Notes: a model not told the origin generated them from the letters alone. A stretch of DNA of 16,793 nt from Alphaproteobacteria bacterium (GCA_013003285.1 JABDJY010000044.1:1-16793); one strand, 5' to 3'. Positions 6,143-14,237 are shown, counted from the first letter of the stretch. Numbers and translations are program-made.

Positions 6143-7951
6143 CTAGGTTAGGCGGGCCTTCTGGTCCTGGCGTTGGCTCTCGAGCTCAGCCGGCAACCGG
6201 TCGCCGAAATCGTCGAATAACGTTTTCTGCGCATCGGCTTCCTGCATCGCCGCCAGAGGATCGACCGTCATGATCTCGCTGAATGACGCCGGCGAGAAGT
6301 CCAGACCGGTCCAGGTCAGGTCCTCGTAGCTGGGCATCATGCCGATCGGCGTTTCCTCCGCGTGACCATGTCCATTCACCCGGTCGACGACCCATTCGAG
6401 CACCCGCATATTCTCGCCGAAGCCCGGCCAGATGAAGTTGCCTGCATCGTCCTTGCGGAACCAGTTTACACGAAAGATTTTCGGCGGGTTCGCCAGCTTG
6501 CTGCCAATGGTCAGCCAGTGCTGCCAATAATCGGCCATGTTGTAGCCGCAGAAGGGCAGCATCGCCATCGGGTCGCGGCGGATCGCCGCCTGATCGACCG
6601 CAGCCGCCGTGGCTTCCGAGCCCATGGTCGCAGCCATATAGACGCCGTGCTCCCAATCGCGGGCCTCGTAGACCAGCGGGAAGGTGTTGCTCAACCGGCC
6701 GCCGAAGACAAAGGCGCTGATCGGCACGCCGTTGGGATCGTCCCATGCCGGGTCGGCGCTCGGGCACTGGCTTGTCGCGCAGGTAAACCGGGCATTGGGA
6801 TGCGCCGCCAAAACGTCGCTATCGGGCGTCCAATCGTTACCCTTCCAGTCGATCAGATGATCAGGCGTCGCGCCGTCCTTGCCTTCCCACCACACATCGC
6901 CGTCGTCGGTCAGAGCGACGTTGGTGAAGATGGTGTCGCGCTCCATCATCTTCATGGCGTTGGGGTTGGTCTTCATGGACGTCCCCGGTACCACACCGAA
7001 ATAACCGGCTTCCGGGTTGATCGCATAGAGGCGGCCATCGTCGCCCGGCTTGATCCAGGCAATATCGTCGCCAACCGTGCTGACGGTCCAACCCTCATAG
7101 CCTTCCGGCGGAATAAGCATGGCCAAGTTGGTTTTGCCGCACGCGCTGGGGAAGGCAGCCGCTACATAGGTCTTCTCGCCACGCGGCGATTCCAAACCCA
7201 GGATCAGCATATGTTCGGCCAACCAGCCCTCTTCGCGCCCCATCACCGAAGCGATCCGCAGCGAGAAGCATTTCTTGCCGAGCAACGCATTGCCGCCATA
7301 GCCGCTGCCATAGGACCAGATCGAGCGCTCTTCGGGAAATTGAATGATGTATTTAGTGTCGTTGCACGGCCACGGCACATCGGCCTGGCCCGGCTCGAGC
7401 GGCGCGCCGACCGAGTGCATACACGGCACGAATTCGCCCTCGTCGCCCAACACATCGAGCGCCGCCTGCCCCATGCGGGTCATCACGCGCATGCTCATGG
7501 CCACATAGGGAGAATCGGTCAGCTGCACGCCGATATGCGCGATATGCGAGCCTAACGGTCCCATGCTGAAGGGCACCACATACATCCGCCGGCCGCGCAT
7601 GCATCCGGTATACAGCCCCCTCATGGTCTCGCGCATCTCGTCGGGATCGATCCAGTTATTGGTCGGACCGGCATCCGCCTCGTCGCGCGAACAAATAAAG
7701 GTGCGGTTTTCGACACGCGCCACATCGTTGGGATCGGACCGAGCGAGGAAACAACCGGGACGCTTTTCGGGGTTGAGGGGAAGCAGCGTGCCTGCCTCGA
7801 CCATCAACGCACTTAGACGGTCATACTCGTCCTTCGAGCCGTCGCACCAATAGACACTGTCCGGTTCGGCAAGCGTGACCATCTCGTCGATCCAGGCGAG
7901 AAGTTTCGCATTTTTCGTACCCGTATTAATTGGCTCAGCCAATTCAGCCAT
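6143..7951 (-). CDS. pckG: Phosphoenolpyruvate carboxykinase (GTP)
   Basis: Cytosolic gluconeogenic enzyme (EC 4.1.1.32) converting oxaloacetate and GTP to PEP, CO2 and GDP. From ATG 7951 the protein is 602 aa, the usual length of the GTP class. The kinase-1 P-loop of this class, FPSACGKTNLAM, is at 267-278 with K273 and T274. The kinase-2 motif GDDIAW has D295 and D296. The substrate loop YGSGYGGNALLGKK is at 214-227, and WFRKD and GFGENMRVL follow later. The open frame reaches 8014 with a TTG, but the ATG at 7951 gives a family-like start and has AGGGGA eight bases upstream. ATP-type enzymes are unrelated in sequence, so the nucleotide class is secure. It stands alone, minus strand, diverging from the MFS gene. 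Confidence 0.97.
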   Translation of the reverse strand: MAELAEPINTGTKNAKLLAWIDEMVTLAEPDSVYWCDGSKDEYDRLSALMVEAGTLLPLNPEKRPGCFLARSDPNDVARVENRTFICSRDEADAGPTNNWIDPDEMRETMRGLYTGCMRGRRMYVVPFSMGPLGSHIAHIGVQLTDSPYVAMSMRVMTRMGQAALDVLGDEGEFVPCMHSVGAPLEPGQADVPWPCNDTKYIIQFPEERSIWSYGSGYGGNALLGKKCFSLRIASVMGREEGWLAEHMLILGLESPRGEKTYVAAAFPSACGKTNLAMLIPPEGYEGWTVSTVGDDIAWIKPGDDGRLYAINPEAGYFGVVPGTSMKTNPNAMKMMERDTIFTNVALTDDGDVWWEGKDGATPDHLIDWKGNDWTPDSDVLAAHPNARFTCATSQCPSADPAWDDPNGVPISAFVFGGRLSNTFPLVYEARDWEHGVYMAATMGSEATAAAVDQAAIRRDPMAMLPFCGYNMADYWQHWLTIGSKLANPPKIFRVNWFRKDDAGNFIWPGFGENMRVLEWVVDRVNGHGHAEETPIGMMPSYEDLTWTGLDFSPASFSEIMTVDPLAAMQEADAQKTLFDDFGDRLPAELESQRQDQKARLT

Positions 7952-8012
7952 TTCACTCGTCCCCTCGTTCGCCAAACGGCGATAAACTGCAGTTACCCTG
8001 CTTAAGCTAAAC

Positions 8013-8041
8013 AATAAACTGATTGAGTCGGGGGATGTAAA
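8013..8041 (-). promoter_or_regulatory. Candidate promoter for PEP carboxykinase
   Basis: On the minus strand TTTACA (8036-8041) and TTTATT (8013-8018) are separated by 17 bp, which would give a leader of roughly 55 nt before the ATG at 7951. The leader holds the palindrome GCTTAAGC near 8000-8007. The matches are 5/6 and 4/6, so this is tentative. Confidence 0.35.
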
Positions 8042-8138
8042 TAGCCGTGCGCAAATCGTTTCTGTGGATTAAGGATAAATCGCCGCTAATCCGGCCCAAA
8101 CTCCGCCCATAATCGGTAAAAAGCTGTATTAAAGAGGC

Positions 8139-8163
8139 GCGTCGGATCGACGCAGCATATACT
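8139..8163 (+). promoter_or_regulatory. Palindrome and -10-like box before the MFS gene
   Basis: GCGTCG-GAT-CGACGC (8139-8153) is a perfect 6-bp inverted repeat. TATACT (8158-8163) lies five bases after it, about 60 bases before the MFS start. No good -35 is present at the right distance, so an operator beside an activator-dependent promoter is one reading. The remainder of the divergent gap 7952-8222 contains no gene. Confidence 0.3.
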
Positions 8164-8222
8164 CCCACCCCTGACCTGGTCTGGGTCTTGTCTCCCTCTT
8201 GGCCCCTGCATGTTGGAATGTG

Positions 8223-9401
8223 ATGCCCCGTAACGTCAGGTTCGTCGCCCTGCTCGCCCTCATGTCCGGCCTGGCGCCGATCTCGATCCATATTCTGTTG
8301 CCAGTCTTACCCGAAATCGAGCGGGCCTTTGGACGCGGCGGTGGCATTACCCAATTGACCTTGACCCTGGGGTTGGTGGCGATGGCGATTTCGACCATCG
8401 CCTACGGCCCCGCCGCCGATCGGTTCGGCCGCAAACCGGTATTGCTGTTCGGGCTGATAATGTTCCTATTCGGCAGCCTGCTATGTTTCTGGTCGCCGAA
8501 CATCGAGGTGCTCATTTTCGGCCGCGTGGTGCAAGCTGCCGGCGGCGCCGCCGGCATGGTTATCAGTCGGGCCATTGTGCGCGACGTTTATGGCCGCGAA
8601 GAGTCGGCCCGGATCATCGGCTATATGATGTCGATGATCATCCTGGCGCCCATCTTCGCGCCGCTGATCGGCGGATTTCTCACTGAGTTCTTCGGCTGGC
8701 AGTCGGTGTTCGTTTTCGCCACCATCATCGGAATCATTGCGCTGACATTTACCTTGCGGGGCTACCAGGAAACCGCGCAACCGTCGGGCCATGGCAGCCT
8801 GTTTCGCGAAATGGTGACCGCCTTCCCGATCCTGTTAAGAGACCGCGCGTTCCTGGCCTATACCGGTTACGCCTGCTTTGGCGTCAGCATCTTCATGACA
8901 TTTTCCGGCGGTCTGCCATTCATAATGGTCAACCTGTTCCACCGGCCGCCCTCCGATTTCGGCCAGTTCTTCATGCTGATCATGACCGGTTTTCTGATCG
9001 GTACATTTTTAAGCACCCGCCTGACCCCCAAAATCGGTATCGAAAATATGATCCGCCTGGCCAGCGGCTGCGGTCTTCTCGTCGCTCTTTTGATTTTAGC
9101 GCTGTTCTTGATGGGGTTCGTCTCCCCCTGGTCGCTATTCGGTCCCGCGGCCGCCATGGGTATTTTTCACGGCCTGGCAATGCCCAACGCCCAGGCCGGC
9201 GGCGTCAGCGTCAATCCGGCGATCGCCGGGTCGGCGTCGGGTCTGCTGATGTTCATTCAAATGTCGGTCGGCGCCGGATTTGCCCAACTGGCGGGAATGA
9301 TCCCCACCGATACGCCCTTCCCGATTATCATTCAGATTTGCATCGCCGCTTTCCTGGCATTCGCCAGCTTCACAATCCTGATGTGGCGGCGGCGGACATA
9401 G
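8223..9401 (+). CDS. MFS multidrug efflux transporter, Bcr/CflA family
   Basis: A 392-aa inner-membrane drug:proton antiporter-type protein with twelve hydrophobic segments. The family signature starts with LLPVLPEIERAFG after TM1. Motif A between TM2 and TM3 is GPAADRFGRK (62-71). The TM4-TM5 part reads SRAIVRDVYGREESARIIGY then LAPIFAPLIGG, typical of Bcr/CflA exporters of bicyclomycin, chloramphenicol or sulfonamides. I chose ATG 8223, which places the short charged MPRNVR before TM1; the frame extends upstream to a TTG at 8199 and a GTG at 8220. The Shine-Dalgarno is weak (GGA). It is the only plus-strand gene in the left two thirds and converges on pyruvate kinase with 9 bp between stop codons. 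The exported compound is unknown. Confidence 0.92.
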   Translation: MPRNVRFVALLALMSGLAPISIHILLPVLPEIERAFGRGGGITQLTLTLGLVAMAISTIAYGPAADRFGRKPVLLFGLIMFLFGSLLCFWSPNIEVLIFGRVVQAAGGAAGMVISRAIVRDVYGREESARIIGYMMSMIILAPIFAPLIGGFLTEFFGWQSVFVFATIIGIIALTFTLRGYQETAQPSGHGSLFREMVTAFPILLRDRAFLAYTGYACFGVSIFMTFSGGLPFIMVNLFHRPPSDFGQFFMLIMTGFLIGTFLSTRLTPKIGIENMIRLASGCGLLVALLILALFLMGFVSPWSLFGPAAAMGIFHGLAMPNAQAGGVSVNPAIAGSASGLLMFIQMSVGAGFAQLAGMIPTDTPFPIIIQICIAAFLAFASFTILMWRRRT

Positions 9402-9410
9402 GTCAGGCAG

Positions 9411-10829
9411 CTATTCCGATCCAAGCGTCGCGATACGCAGAACGTTGGTGCTGCCGGGGGTCCCGAACGGGACGCCGGCAGTGATGATGACCTGGCTACC
9501 ATTGGGAGCGATGCCTTCGCTTTCGGCGATTGCCGTCGCCCGATCAACCATATCGCGGAAACTGTTGGCGTCCTCGGTCTCGACGCAATGGACGCCCCAG
9601 GCAATCGCCATACGGCGCGCCGTGTCGCGGCGTGGGGTCAACACCATGATCGGCACGTTGGGACGCTCGCGCGAGGCCCGCAAGCCAGTCGAGCCGGAGC
9701 CGGTGTAACAAATAATCGCCGCCGCCCCGATGGTCTCGGCAACCTGGCGCGCCGCCATGGTGATCGCATCGGCGCTGGTGGTCTCTGGCCGGGTTTCGGC
9801 CTGTTCGATGATCGAGCGGTATTGCGGGTCGGACTCTACCGAATGGGCCACCCGATCCATCATGGTGACGGCTTCGAGCGGGTAATGGCCGACCGCCGAT
9901 TCAGCCGAGAGCATCACCGCGTCGGCGCCCTCGAACACCGCGGTCGCCACATCGGAGACCTCGGCGCGGGTCGGGCCCGGCGCTTCGATCATGGACTCCA
10001 GCATTTGCGTCGCCACCACCACCGGCTTGCCGGCGCGCCGGGCCGCCCGGGTGATGGCCTTTTGCAGCCCCGGCACCTGTTCGATGGGGAGTTCCACCCC
10101 CAAATCGCCGCGCGCCACCATGATGCCGTCGCTCACCTCGATGATTTCGTGGAGATATTGCATGGCCCGGGGTTTTTCCATCTTCGCCATGATCCAGGCC
10201 CGGTCGCCGATGATGTCTCTGGCTTCTGCGATATCCGCCGCCCGTTGCACAAATGACAGCGCCACCCAGTCGACCCCGAGCGACAGGCCAAAGTCCAAAT
10301 CCTCGCGATCCTTCGCCGACAGTGCCGTCATCGGCAGAATGGCGTCGGGCACGTTGACGCCCTTGTTCGACGTCAGCAGGCCACCGATTTTGACGATCGT
10401 GTCGGCGCCGGATGACGACACGTCAGCGACCTCGAGGCGAATTTTGCCATCGTCGAGCAACAACGCCATGCCGGGTTCCAGCGCGGCGAAGATCTCTTTA
10501 TGGGGCAACGCCGCCCGCGCGCTGTCACCGGTCACATCGTCGAGGTCGAGCCGAAACGGCTTTCCCTCCTCGAGCACGGTATCGTCCGCCATGGTGCCGA
10601 CGCGCAGCTTAGGGCCCTGCAGATCGACCAGCACACCGATGGGCCGCCCGAGATCTTGTTCGACCGTGCGGATCGCCTTGTGCCATGCCGCCACATCATC
10701 GTAGACGCCATGGCTCATATTCAGCCGGAAGACATCGGCGCCGGCTTCGAACATGGCGCGGATCATCTCGGGCGAGCCGCTCGCCGGGCCCAATGTCGCC
10801 AGCACTTTCACATTTCGCGTTCGCCGCAT
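9411..10829 (-). CDS. pyk: Pyruvate kinase
   Basis: Glycolytic enzyme (EC 2.7.1.40) that transfers phosphate from PEP to ADP; 472 aa, normal for bacterial forms. The N-terminal barrel opens VKVLATLGPAS (7-17), then RLNMSHG (35-41) with R35, N37 and S39 for phosphate and potassium binding. The B domain follows, near LVDLQGPKLRVG. The catalytic region IMAKMEKPRAM carries K216 and E218, followed by MVARGDLGVELP (237-248) with D242, and ATQMLESM with T274. The active-site signature is slightly unusual: methionine between K216 and E218, where I/L/V is the norm. The C-terminal regulatory domain runs from about 340 to the end. ATG 10829 is the only sensible start. It lies divergent from the molybdenum hydroxylase gene. 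Confidence 0.97.
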   Translation of the reverse strand: MRRTRNVKVLATLGPASGSPEMIRAMFEAGADVFRLNMSHGVYDDVAAWHKAIRTVEQDLGRPIGVLVDLQGPKLRVGTMADDTVLEEGKPFRLDLDDVTGDSARAALPHKEIFAALEPGMALLLDDGKIRLEVADVSSSGADTIVKIGGLLTSNKGVNVPDAILPMTALSAKDREDLDFGLSLGVDWVALSFVQRAADIAEARDIIGDRAWIMAKMEKPRAMQYLHEIIEVSDGIMVARGDLGVELPIEQVPGLQKAITRAARRAGKPVVVATQMLESMIEAPGPTRAEVSDVATAVFEGADAVMLSAESAVGHYPLEAVTMMDRVAHSVESDPQYRSIIEQAETRPETTSADAITMAARQVAETIGAAAIICYTGSGSTGLRASRERPNVPIMVLTPRRDTARRMAIAWGVHCVETEDANSFRDMVDRATAIAESEGIAPNGSQVIITAGVPFGTPGSTNVLRIATLGSE

Positions 10830-10998
10830 GGGGACTTTCTCTCATTGTCCTGTATCGGGGCCAACGTAACATTACGCCACGAATTCAATACAAGTCGAAT
10901 TTGGGCGGCGTGACAGTAGCGCCGCATCCGCCACCTGTGCTGTAAAGAGCGAAAGTAATAAGCTCGCGTGATTGCGGGTCCTCGGGGGAGATAGAATT
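10830..10998. other. Divergent intergenic region between pyruvate kinase and molybdenum hydroxylase
   Basis: This 169-bp region must hold the promoters of both divergent genes. It contains an imperfect palindrome CGTAA-CA-TTACG at 10865-10876, about 36 bases before the pyruvate kinase start, which could be an operator. A GGGGGAG Shine-Dalgarno at 10984-10990 serves the plus-strand gene. I see no convincing -35/-10 pair on either strand. Confidence 0.4.
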
Positions 10999-13338
10999 AT
11001 GCGTGAGTATGGAATCGGCCAATCGGTGCCGCGGGTCGAAGACCGCCGCCTGCTAACCGGCTTGGGCAACTACACCGACGACCGTAAAGTTGCGGGCCAA
11101 GCCCATATGGCGGTGGTGCGGTCACCCCATGCTGCCGCGAGGGTAATCTCCATCGACAGCGATGCGGCCACCGCCATGCCCGGCGTCCTGGCCGTACTGA
11201 CCGGCAAGGACGCCGACGCCGACGGTCTAGGCGGCCTGTCGTGCAGCGTGAAGCGCCGTCAGCGCGACGGCCAACCGATGATCGAACCGCCCTTCCCCAT
11301 CCTGGCCCATGACGCCGTGAACATGGTCGGTGTCGCGGTCGCGATCGTCGTCGCCGAACGGCTCGACCAGGCCCTCGATGCGGCCGAGATGGTCGATGTC
11401 GATTACGAGGTATTGGACGCGGCGACCGACACCGGCACCGCGCTGGATCCGGGCGTCCCGCAGGTCTGGCAGGACGTCGCCAACAATGAGAGTTTTTATT
11501 TCACCTTGGGCGATCAGGCGGCGGTCGAAGACGCCTTCGCCGCGGCCGCCCATGTGGTCGATTTGGAATTCACCGTCACCCGGGTCTCGGCCAACACCAT
11601 GGAGCCGCGCGGCGCCATTGGCTTCTATGATCCCAGCGACGAACGCTACACGCTTTATGCCGGCATGCAGTCGCCGCACCGGGTGCGCAGCGAATTGGCG
11701 GGCAGCATATTGCGTATTCCCGAAGCCCGCTTGCGGATCATCGCGCCGGATATGGGCGGCGGCTTCGGCATGCGCGGCGCGCCGTTTGCCGAACACGCGC
11801 TGGTCTTATGGGCGGCCCGGCGGCTGGGACGTCCGGTGCGTTGGGTGGCGACCCGTTCGGAAGCTCTGGCGACCGACTACCACGCCCGCGACAATGTCTC
11901 CTCGGCCGGCCTGGCGCTCGACGCCGACGGTAAGTTTCTCGGGCTGCGGGTCAGCACCAAGGCCAATCTCGGTGGCTATCTAAGCTTCGCCGGGCCCCAT
12001 TCGCCGACCAATAATCTCGGCGGCCTCTCAGGGGTCTATACAACACCGCAGATTTTCGCCGAGGTGCGCGGCGCCTACACCCACACCAGTCCGACCACCG
12101 CCTATCGTGGCGCCGGCCGGCCGGAGGCGTCCTACGCGGTCGAGCGGTTGATCGACACCGCCGCCGTTGAGATCGGCATCGATCCGGTCGAGTTACGTCG
12201 GCGCAACCTCATCCCGAACGACGCCCTGCCCTATGACACCGGCTTCGTCTTCACCTATGACACCGGCGATTTTGAAGCGGTGATGGATAAGGCGGTCGAG
12301 GTGGCCGACCGCGCCGGGTTCACCGCACGGCAAGCCGCGGCGCGCGACCAGGGAAAGCTACGCGGCCTGGGCATCGCCTGCGTCATCGAGATCGCCGGCG
12401 GGCCGCTGCCCATCCCCAACGAAGAAAGCGCTGCCATAAGCTTCGAGAGCGACGGCGGGGTCACCGTGGCCATGGGCACCCATTCCCACGGACAGGGCCA
12501 CGAGACCGCGTTCCGGCAAATCGCCTCCGAACTGCTCGGCCTCGAGTTCGACCAGATCAGCATCGTCTATGGCGATACCGACAAGGTACATCACGGCAAG
12601 GGCACCTTCGGCTCGCGCTCGATCAGCGTCGGCGGCGCCGCCTTGCAGCGCGCGTCAGAGAAAATAATCGACAAGGCCCAGCGCATCGCCGCCCATCTGC
12701 TGGAGACCGCCGAGGCCGATATTCGTTTCGACGACGGGAATTTTATTGTCGAAGGCACCGACCGCTCGATTAGCCTTACCGACGTCGCCAAGGCCGCTTA
12801 TGCGCCGGCCAGCATGCCGACGGGCATGGAGATTGGGCTGGCCGAAACCGCCATCGTGCTGCCACCGGGACCGACCTATCCCAATGGCTGCCATGTCTGC
12901 GAAGTCGAAATCGACCGCGACACCGGTGTGGTCGAAATCGTCAACTATGTGGTGGTCGACGATTGCGGGCGCATGCTCAATCCCATGCTGGTCAAAGGCC
13001 AGGTCCATGGCGGTATTGCCCAGGGCGCCGGTCAGGCGCTGATGGAAGAAGTGGTCTATGACAGCGACAGCGGGCAACTGCTGACCGGCTCGTATATGGA
13101 CTACACCATGCCGCGCGCCGATGATTTCCCCTCGTTCGAAGTGGTCGGCCATGAGGTGCCGTCGGATAATAATCCGTTCGGCTTCAAGGGCGCCGGTGAG
13201 GCCGGCACGGTGGGCGCCCTGCCGGCGGTGATGAACGCGGTGTGCGACGCCCTGCGGCCGCTCGGCGTTCGAAACTTCGACATGCCGGCCACGTCCCATC
13301 GGGTGTGGCAGGCGATCCAGGATGCTGAAGCAACCTAA
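10999..13338 (+). CDS. Molybdopterin-binding large subunit, xanthine dehydrogenase/CoxL (form II-like) family
   Basis: A 779-aa catalytic subunit of a molybdenum hydroxylase. The N-terminal hammerhead domain begins GIGQSVPRVEDRRLLTGLGN. The molybdopterin part contains GGGFGMRG (253-260), the active-site loop AYRGAGR (368-374), a GTHSHGQGHETAFRQ cofactor motif, and near the C-terminus GAGEAGTVGALP with catalytic-type Glu734. The AYRGAGR loop is that of form II CoxL-like proteins; true CO dehydrogenases have a selenocysteine-type AYRCSFR loop, so CO oxidation is unlikely and an aldehyde or N-heterocycle substrate more so. ATG 10999 is eight bases after GGGGGAG; an upstream in-frame start at 10972 lacks support. 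The FAD and 2Fe-2S subunits normally encoded beside it are absent on both sides. Its stop overlaps that of the convergent glutaredoxin gene. Confidence 0.93.
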   Translation: MREYGIGQSVPRVEDRRLLTGLGNYTDDRKVAGQAHMAVVRSPHAAARVISIDSDAATAMPGVLAVLTGKDADADGLGGLSCSVKRRQRDGQPMIEPPFPILAHDAVNMVGVAVAIVVAERLDQALDAAEMVDVDYEVLDAATDTGTALDPGVPQVWQDVANNESFYFTLGDQAAVEDAFAAAAHVVDLEFTVTRVSANTMEPRGAIGFYDPSDERYTLYAGMQSPHRVRSELAGSILRIPEARLRIIAPDMGGGFGMRGAPFAEHALVLWAARRLGRPVRWVATRSEALATDYHARDNVSSAGLALDADGKFLGLRVSTKANLGGYLSFAGPHSPTNNLGGLSGVYTTPQIFAEVRGAYTHTSPTTAYRGAGRPEASYAVERLIDTAAVEIGIDPVELRRRNLIPNDALPYDTGFVFTYDTGDFEAVMDKAVEVADRAGFTARQAAARDQGKLRGLGIACVIEIAGGPLPIPNEESAAISFESDGGVTVAMGTHSHGQGHETAFRQIASELLGLEFDQISIVYGDTDKVHHGKGTFGSRSISVGGAALQRASEKIIDKAQRIAAHLLETAEADIRFDDGNFIVEGTDRSISLTDVAKAAYAPASMPTGMEIGLAETAIVLPPGPTYPNGCHVCEVEIDRDTGVVEIVNYVVVDDCGRMLNPMLVKGQVHGGIAQGAGQALMEEVVYDSDSGQLLTGSYMDYTMPRADDFPSFEVVGHEVPSDNNPFGFKGAGEAGTVGALPAVMNAVCDALRPLGVRNFDMPATSHRVWQAIQDAEAT

Positions 13339-13580
13339 TCCGCGGCGAGCCTTCCGGCCTGTTCGATCAGGCGCAAATCTTCGTAGCCGCCGATATGTTC
13401 GCCGTCGATAAATATCTGCGGGACAGCTTTGGCGCGCGGCAGGCGGGTCTGAAAATCCGCCAGGATGGCGGGGTCCGACATCAAGTCGAGATTGGTGTAG
13501 GCCAGCCCCTTCTCATCGAGAAGCTTCTTGGCGGCATCGCAATAATTGCATTGCGGCGTTGAGAATATTTCGATCTTCAT
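13335..13580 (-). CDS. grxC: Glutaredoxin 3 (GrxC type), CNYC active site
   Basis: An 81-aa cytoplasmic dithiol glutaredoxin, normal length for Grx3. The N-terminus MKIEIFSTPQCNYC contains the redox site C11-N12-Y13-C14. The cis-proline loop AVPQIF (V53-P54) and the glutathione-binding GGYED (64-68) follow. Most family members have CPYC; asparagine in place of proline is a variation that could shift redox potential. ATG 13580 has GGGAGG upstream. The gene follows the AhpD-like gene on the same strand after 81 bp containing a repeated hairpin element, and its TAG overlaps the TAA of the convergent molybdenum hydroxylase gene. Confidence 0.93.
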   Translation of the reverse strand: MKIEIFSTPQCNYCDAAKKLLDEKGLAYTNLDLMSDPAILADFQTRLPRAKAVPQIFIDGEHIGGYEDLRLIEQAGRLAAD

Positions 13581-13607
13581 TTGTCCTCCCTTTCAGGAGC
13601 GAGCTGA

Positions 13608-13659
13608 CAGGGATCAGGGATCGAACGACTGACACCTGATCCCTGAAACCTGATCCCTA
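13608..13659. repeat. Inverted and direct repeat of CCTGATCCCT between AhpD-like and glutaredoxin genes
   Basis: CAGGGATCAGG (13608-13618) pairs perfectly with CCTGATCCCTG (13635-13645), leaving a 16-nt loop. A further copy, CCTGATCCCTA, follows directly at 13649-13659. Three copies of one 10-mer fill almost the whole gap. Either right copy could pair with the left arm, giving two alternative hairpins. No T tract follows on the minus strand. It may act as a REP-like element or a weak terminator after the AhpD-like gene. Confidence 0.75.
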
Positions 13660-13661
13660 AC

Positions 13662-14237
13662 TTAACCCGGATGGTTGATGGTCAGCATCGGCTTCACACC
13701 ATCGAACATCGGCTCCAGCGCAACCCCCAGCGCATCGCCGAACTTGGAGACGGCGATATAGGTCGTGATGACAAAGGCGGCATCGACGATCTGCGGCTCG
13801 GTCCAATTCGCGTGCAGCCGCTCCCACAGTTCGTTCGAAACCCGGTTGGCGTCCTCGCCGATCTGAACACAGAAATCGAGCAGGGCGACCTCGGCTTCGC
13901 TGAAATGCGGACTGGTGCGGTATTTGTCCCCATCCAGATCGCGGATCTTGGCCTCTTCCATGCCGAGCATATCGCACAGGCGCTCATGCTGGATGACACA
14001 ATACTGGCAGTCATTGCCCTGGGTCGCCTTGAGGATCAGCAATTCCTTGGTCAGCCAGTCGAGTTCACCGTCCTTCAAGATCGCCATGATCAGTTCGGTG
14101 AAGACATTGCCGTATTCCGGCTGATGGCCGAACACCTTGAAGATGTTCAAGAGCGCCTGAAAGCGCTCTTCGGCCTTGTCGTAGAATTCCAAGGTCGCCG
14201 GATTTGCTGTTTCGCGTTCAACGTAGGAAACACTCAT
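13662..14237 (-). CDS. AhpD-like protein, carboxymuconolactone decarboxylase family
   Basis: A 191-aa all-helical, predicted cytoplasmic protein. The family's catalytic motif is present as C77-Q-Y-C80-x3-H84 (DCQYCVIQH), preceded by E65 in TKELLILKA. This is the alkylhydroperoxidase AhpD pattern, where the CxxC pair cycles thiol/disulfide and the His and Glu relay protons. Proteins of this type may reduce peroxides or act in ring cleavage pathways; peroxidase-like redox chemistry is favoured by the intact CxxC. ATG 14237 has GGGAGAG upstream. It follows the TetR gene by 51 bp and precedes glutaredoxin, so a shared transcript is likely. No ahpC gene is near. Confidence 0.88.
   Translation of the reverse strand: MSVSYVERETANPATLEFYDKAEERFQALLNIFKVFGHQPEYGNVFTELIMAILKDGELDWLTKELLILKATQGNDCQYCVIQHERLCDMLGMEEAKIRDLDGDKYRTSPHFSEAEVALLDFCVQIGEDANRVSNELWERLHANWTEPQIVDAAFVITTYIAVSKFGDALGVALEPMFDGVKPMLTINHPG

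Noticed and set aside
6362..7555. A 397-aa open frame opposite the PEP carboxykinase gene
   Set aside because: It lies wholly antisense to a gene with complete catalytic motifs; its arginine- and histidine-rich translation is typical of a shadow frame in GC-rich DNA.
7952..8014. N-terminal extension of PEP carboxykinase from a TTG
   Set aside because: The ATG at 7951 has a good ribosome site and gives the family's usual N-terminus; the extension includes the predicted promoter and leader.
9588..10704. Long plus-strand frames opposite pyruvate kinase
   Set aside because: Low-complexity Arg/Ser/Ala-rich translations antisense to a clear enzyme.
12655..13299. A 214-aa minus-strand frame inside the molybdenum hydroxylase gene
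   Set aside because: Shadow of a well-supported coding frame; rich in His, Arg and Gly with no domain pattern.
10999..13338. Calling the molybdenum hydroxylase a CO dehydrogenase (CoxL form I)
   Set aside because: The active-site loop is AYRGAGR, not AYRCSFR, and the M and S subunit genes are absent.
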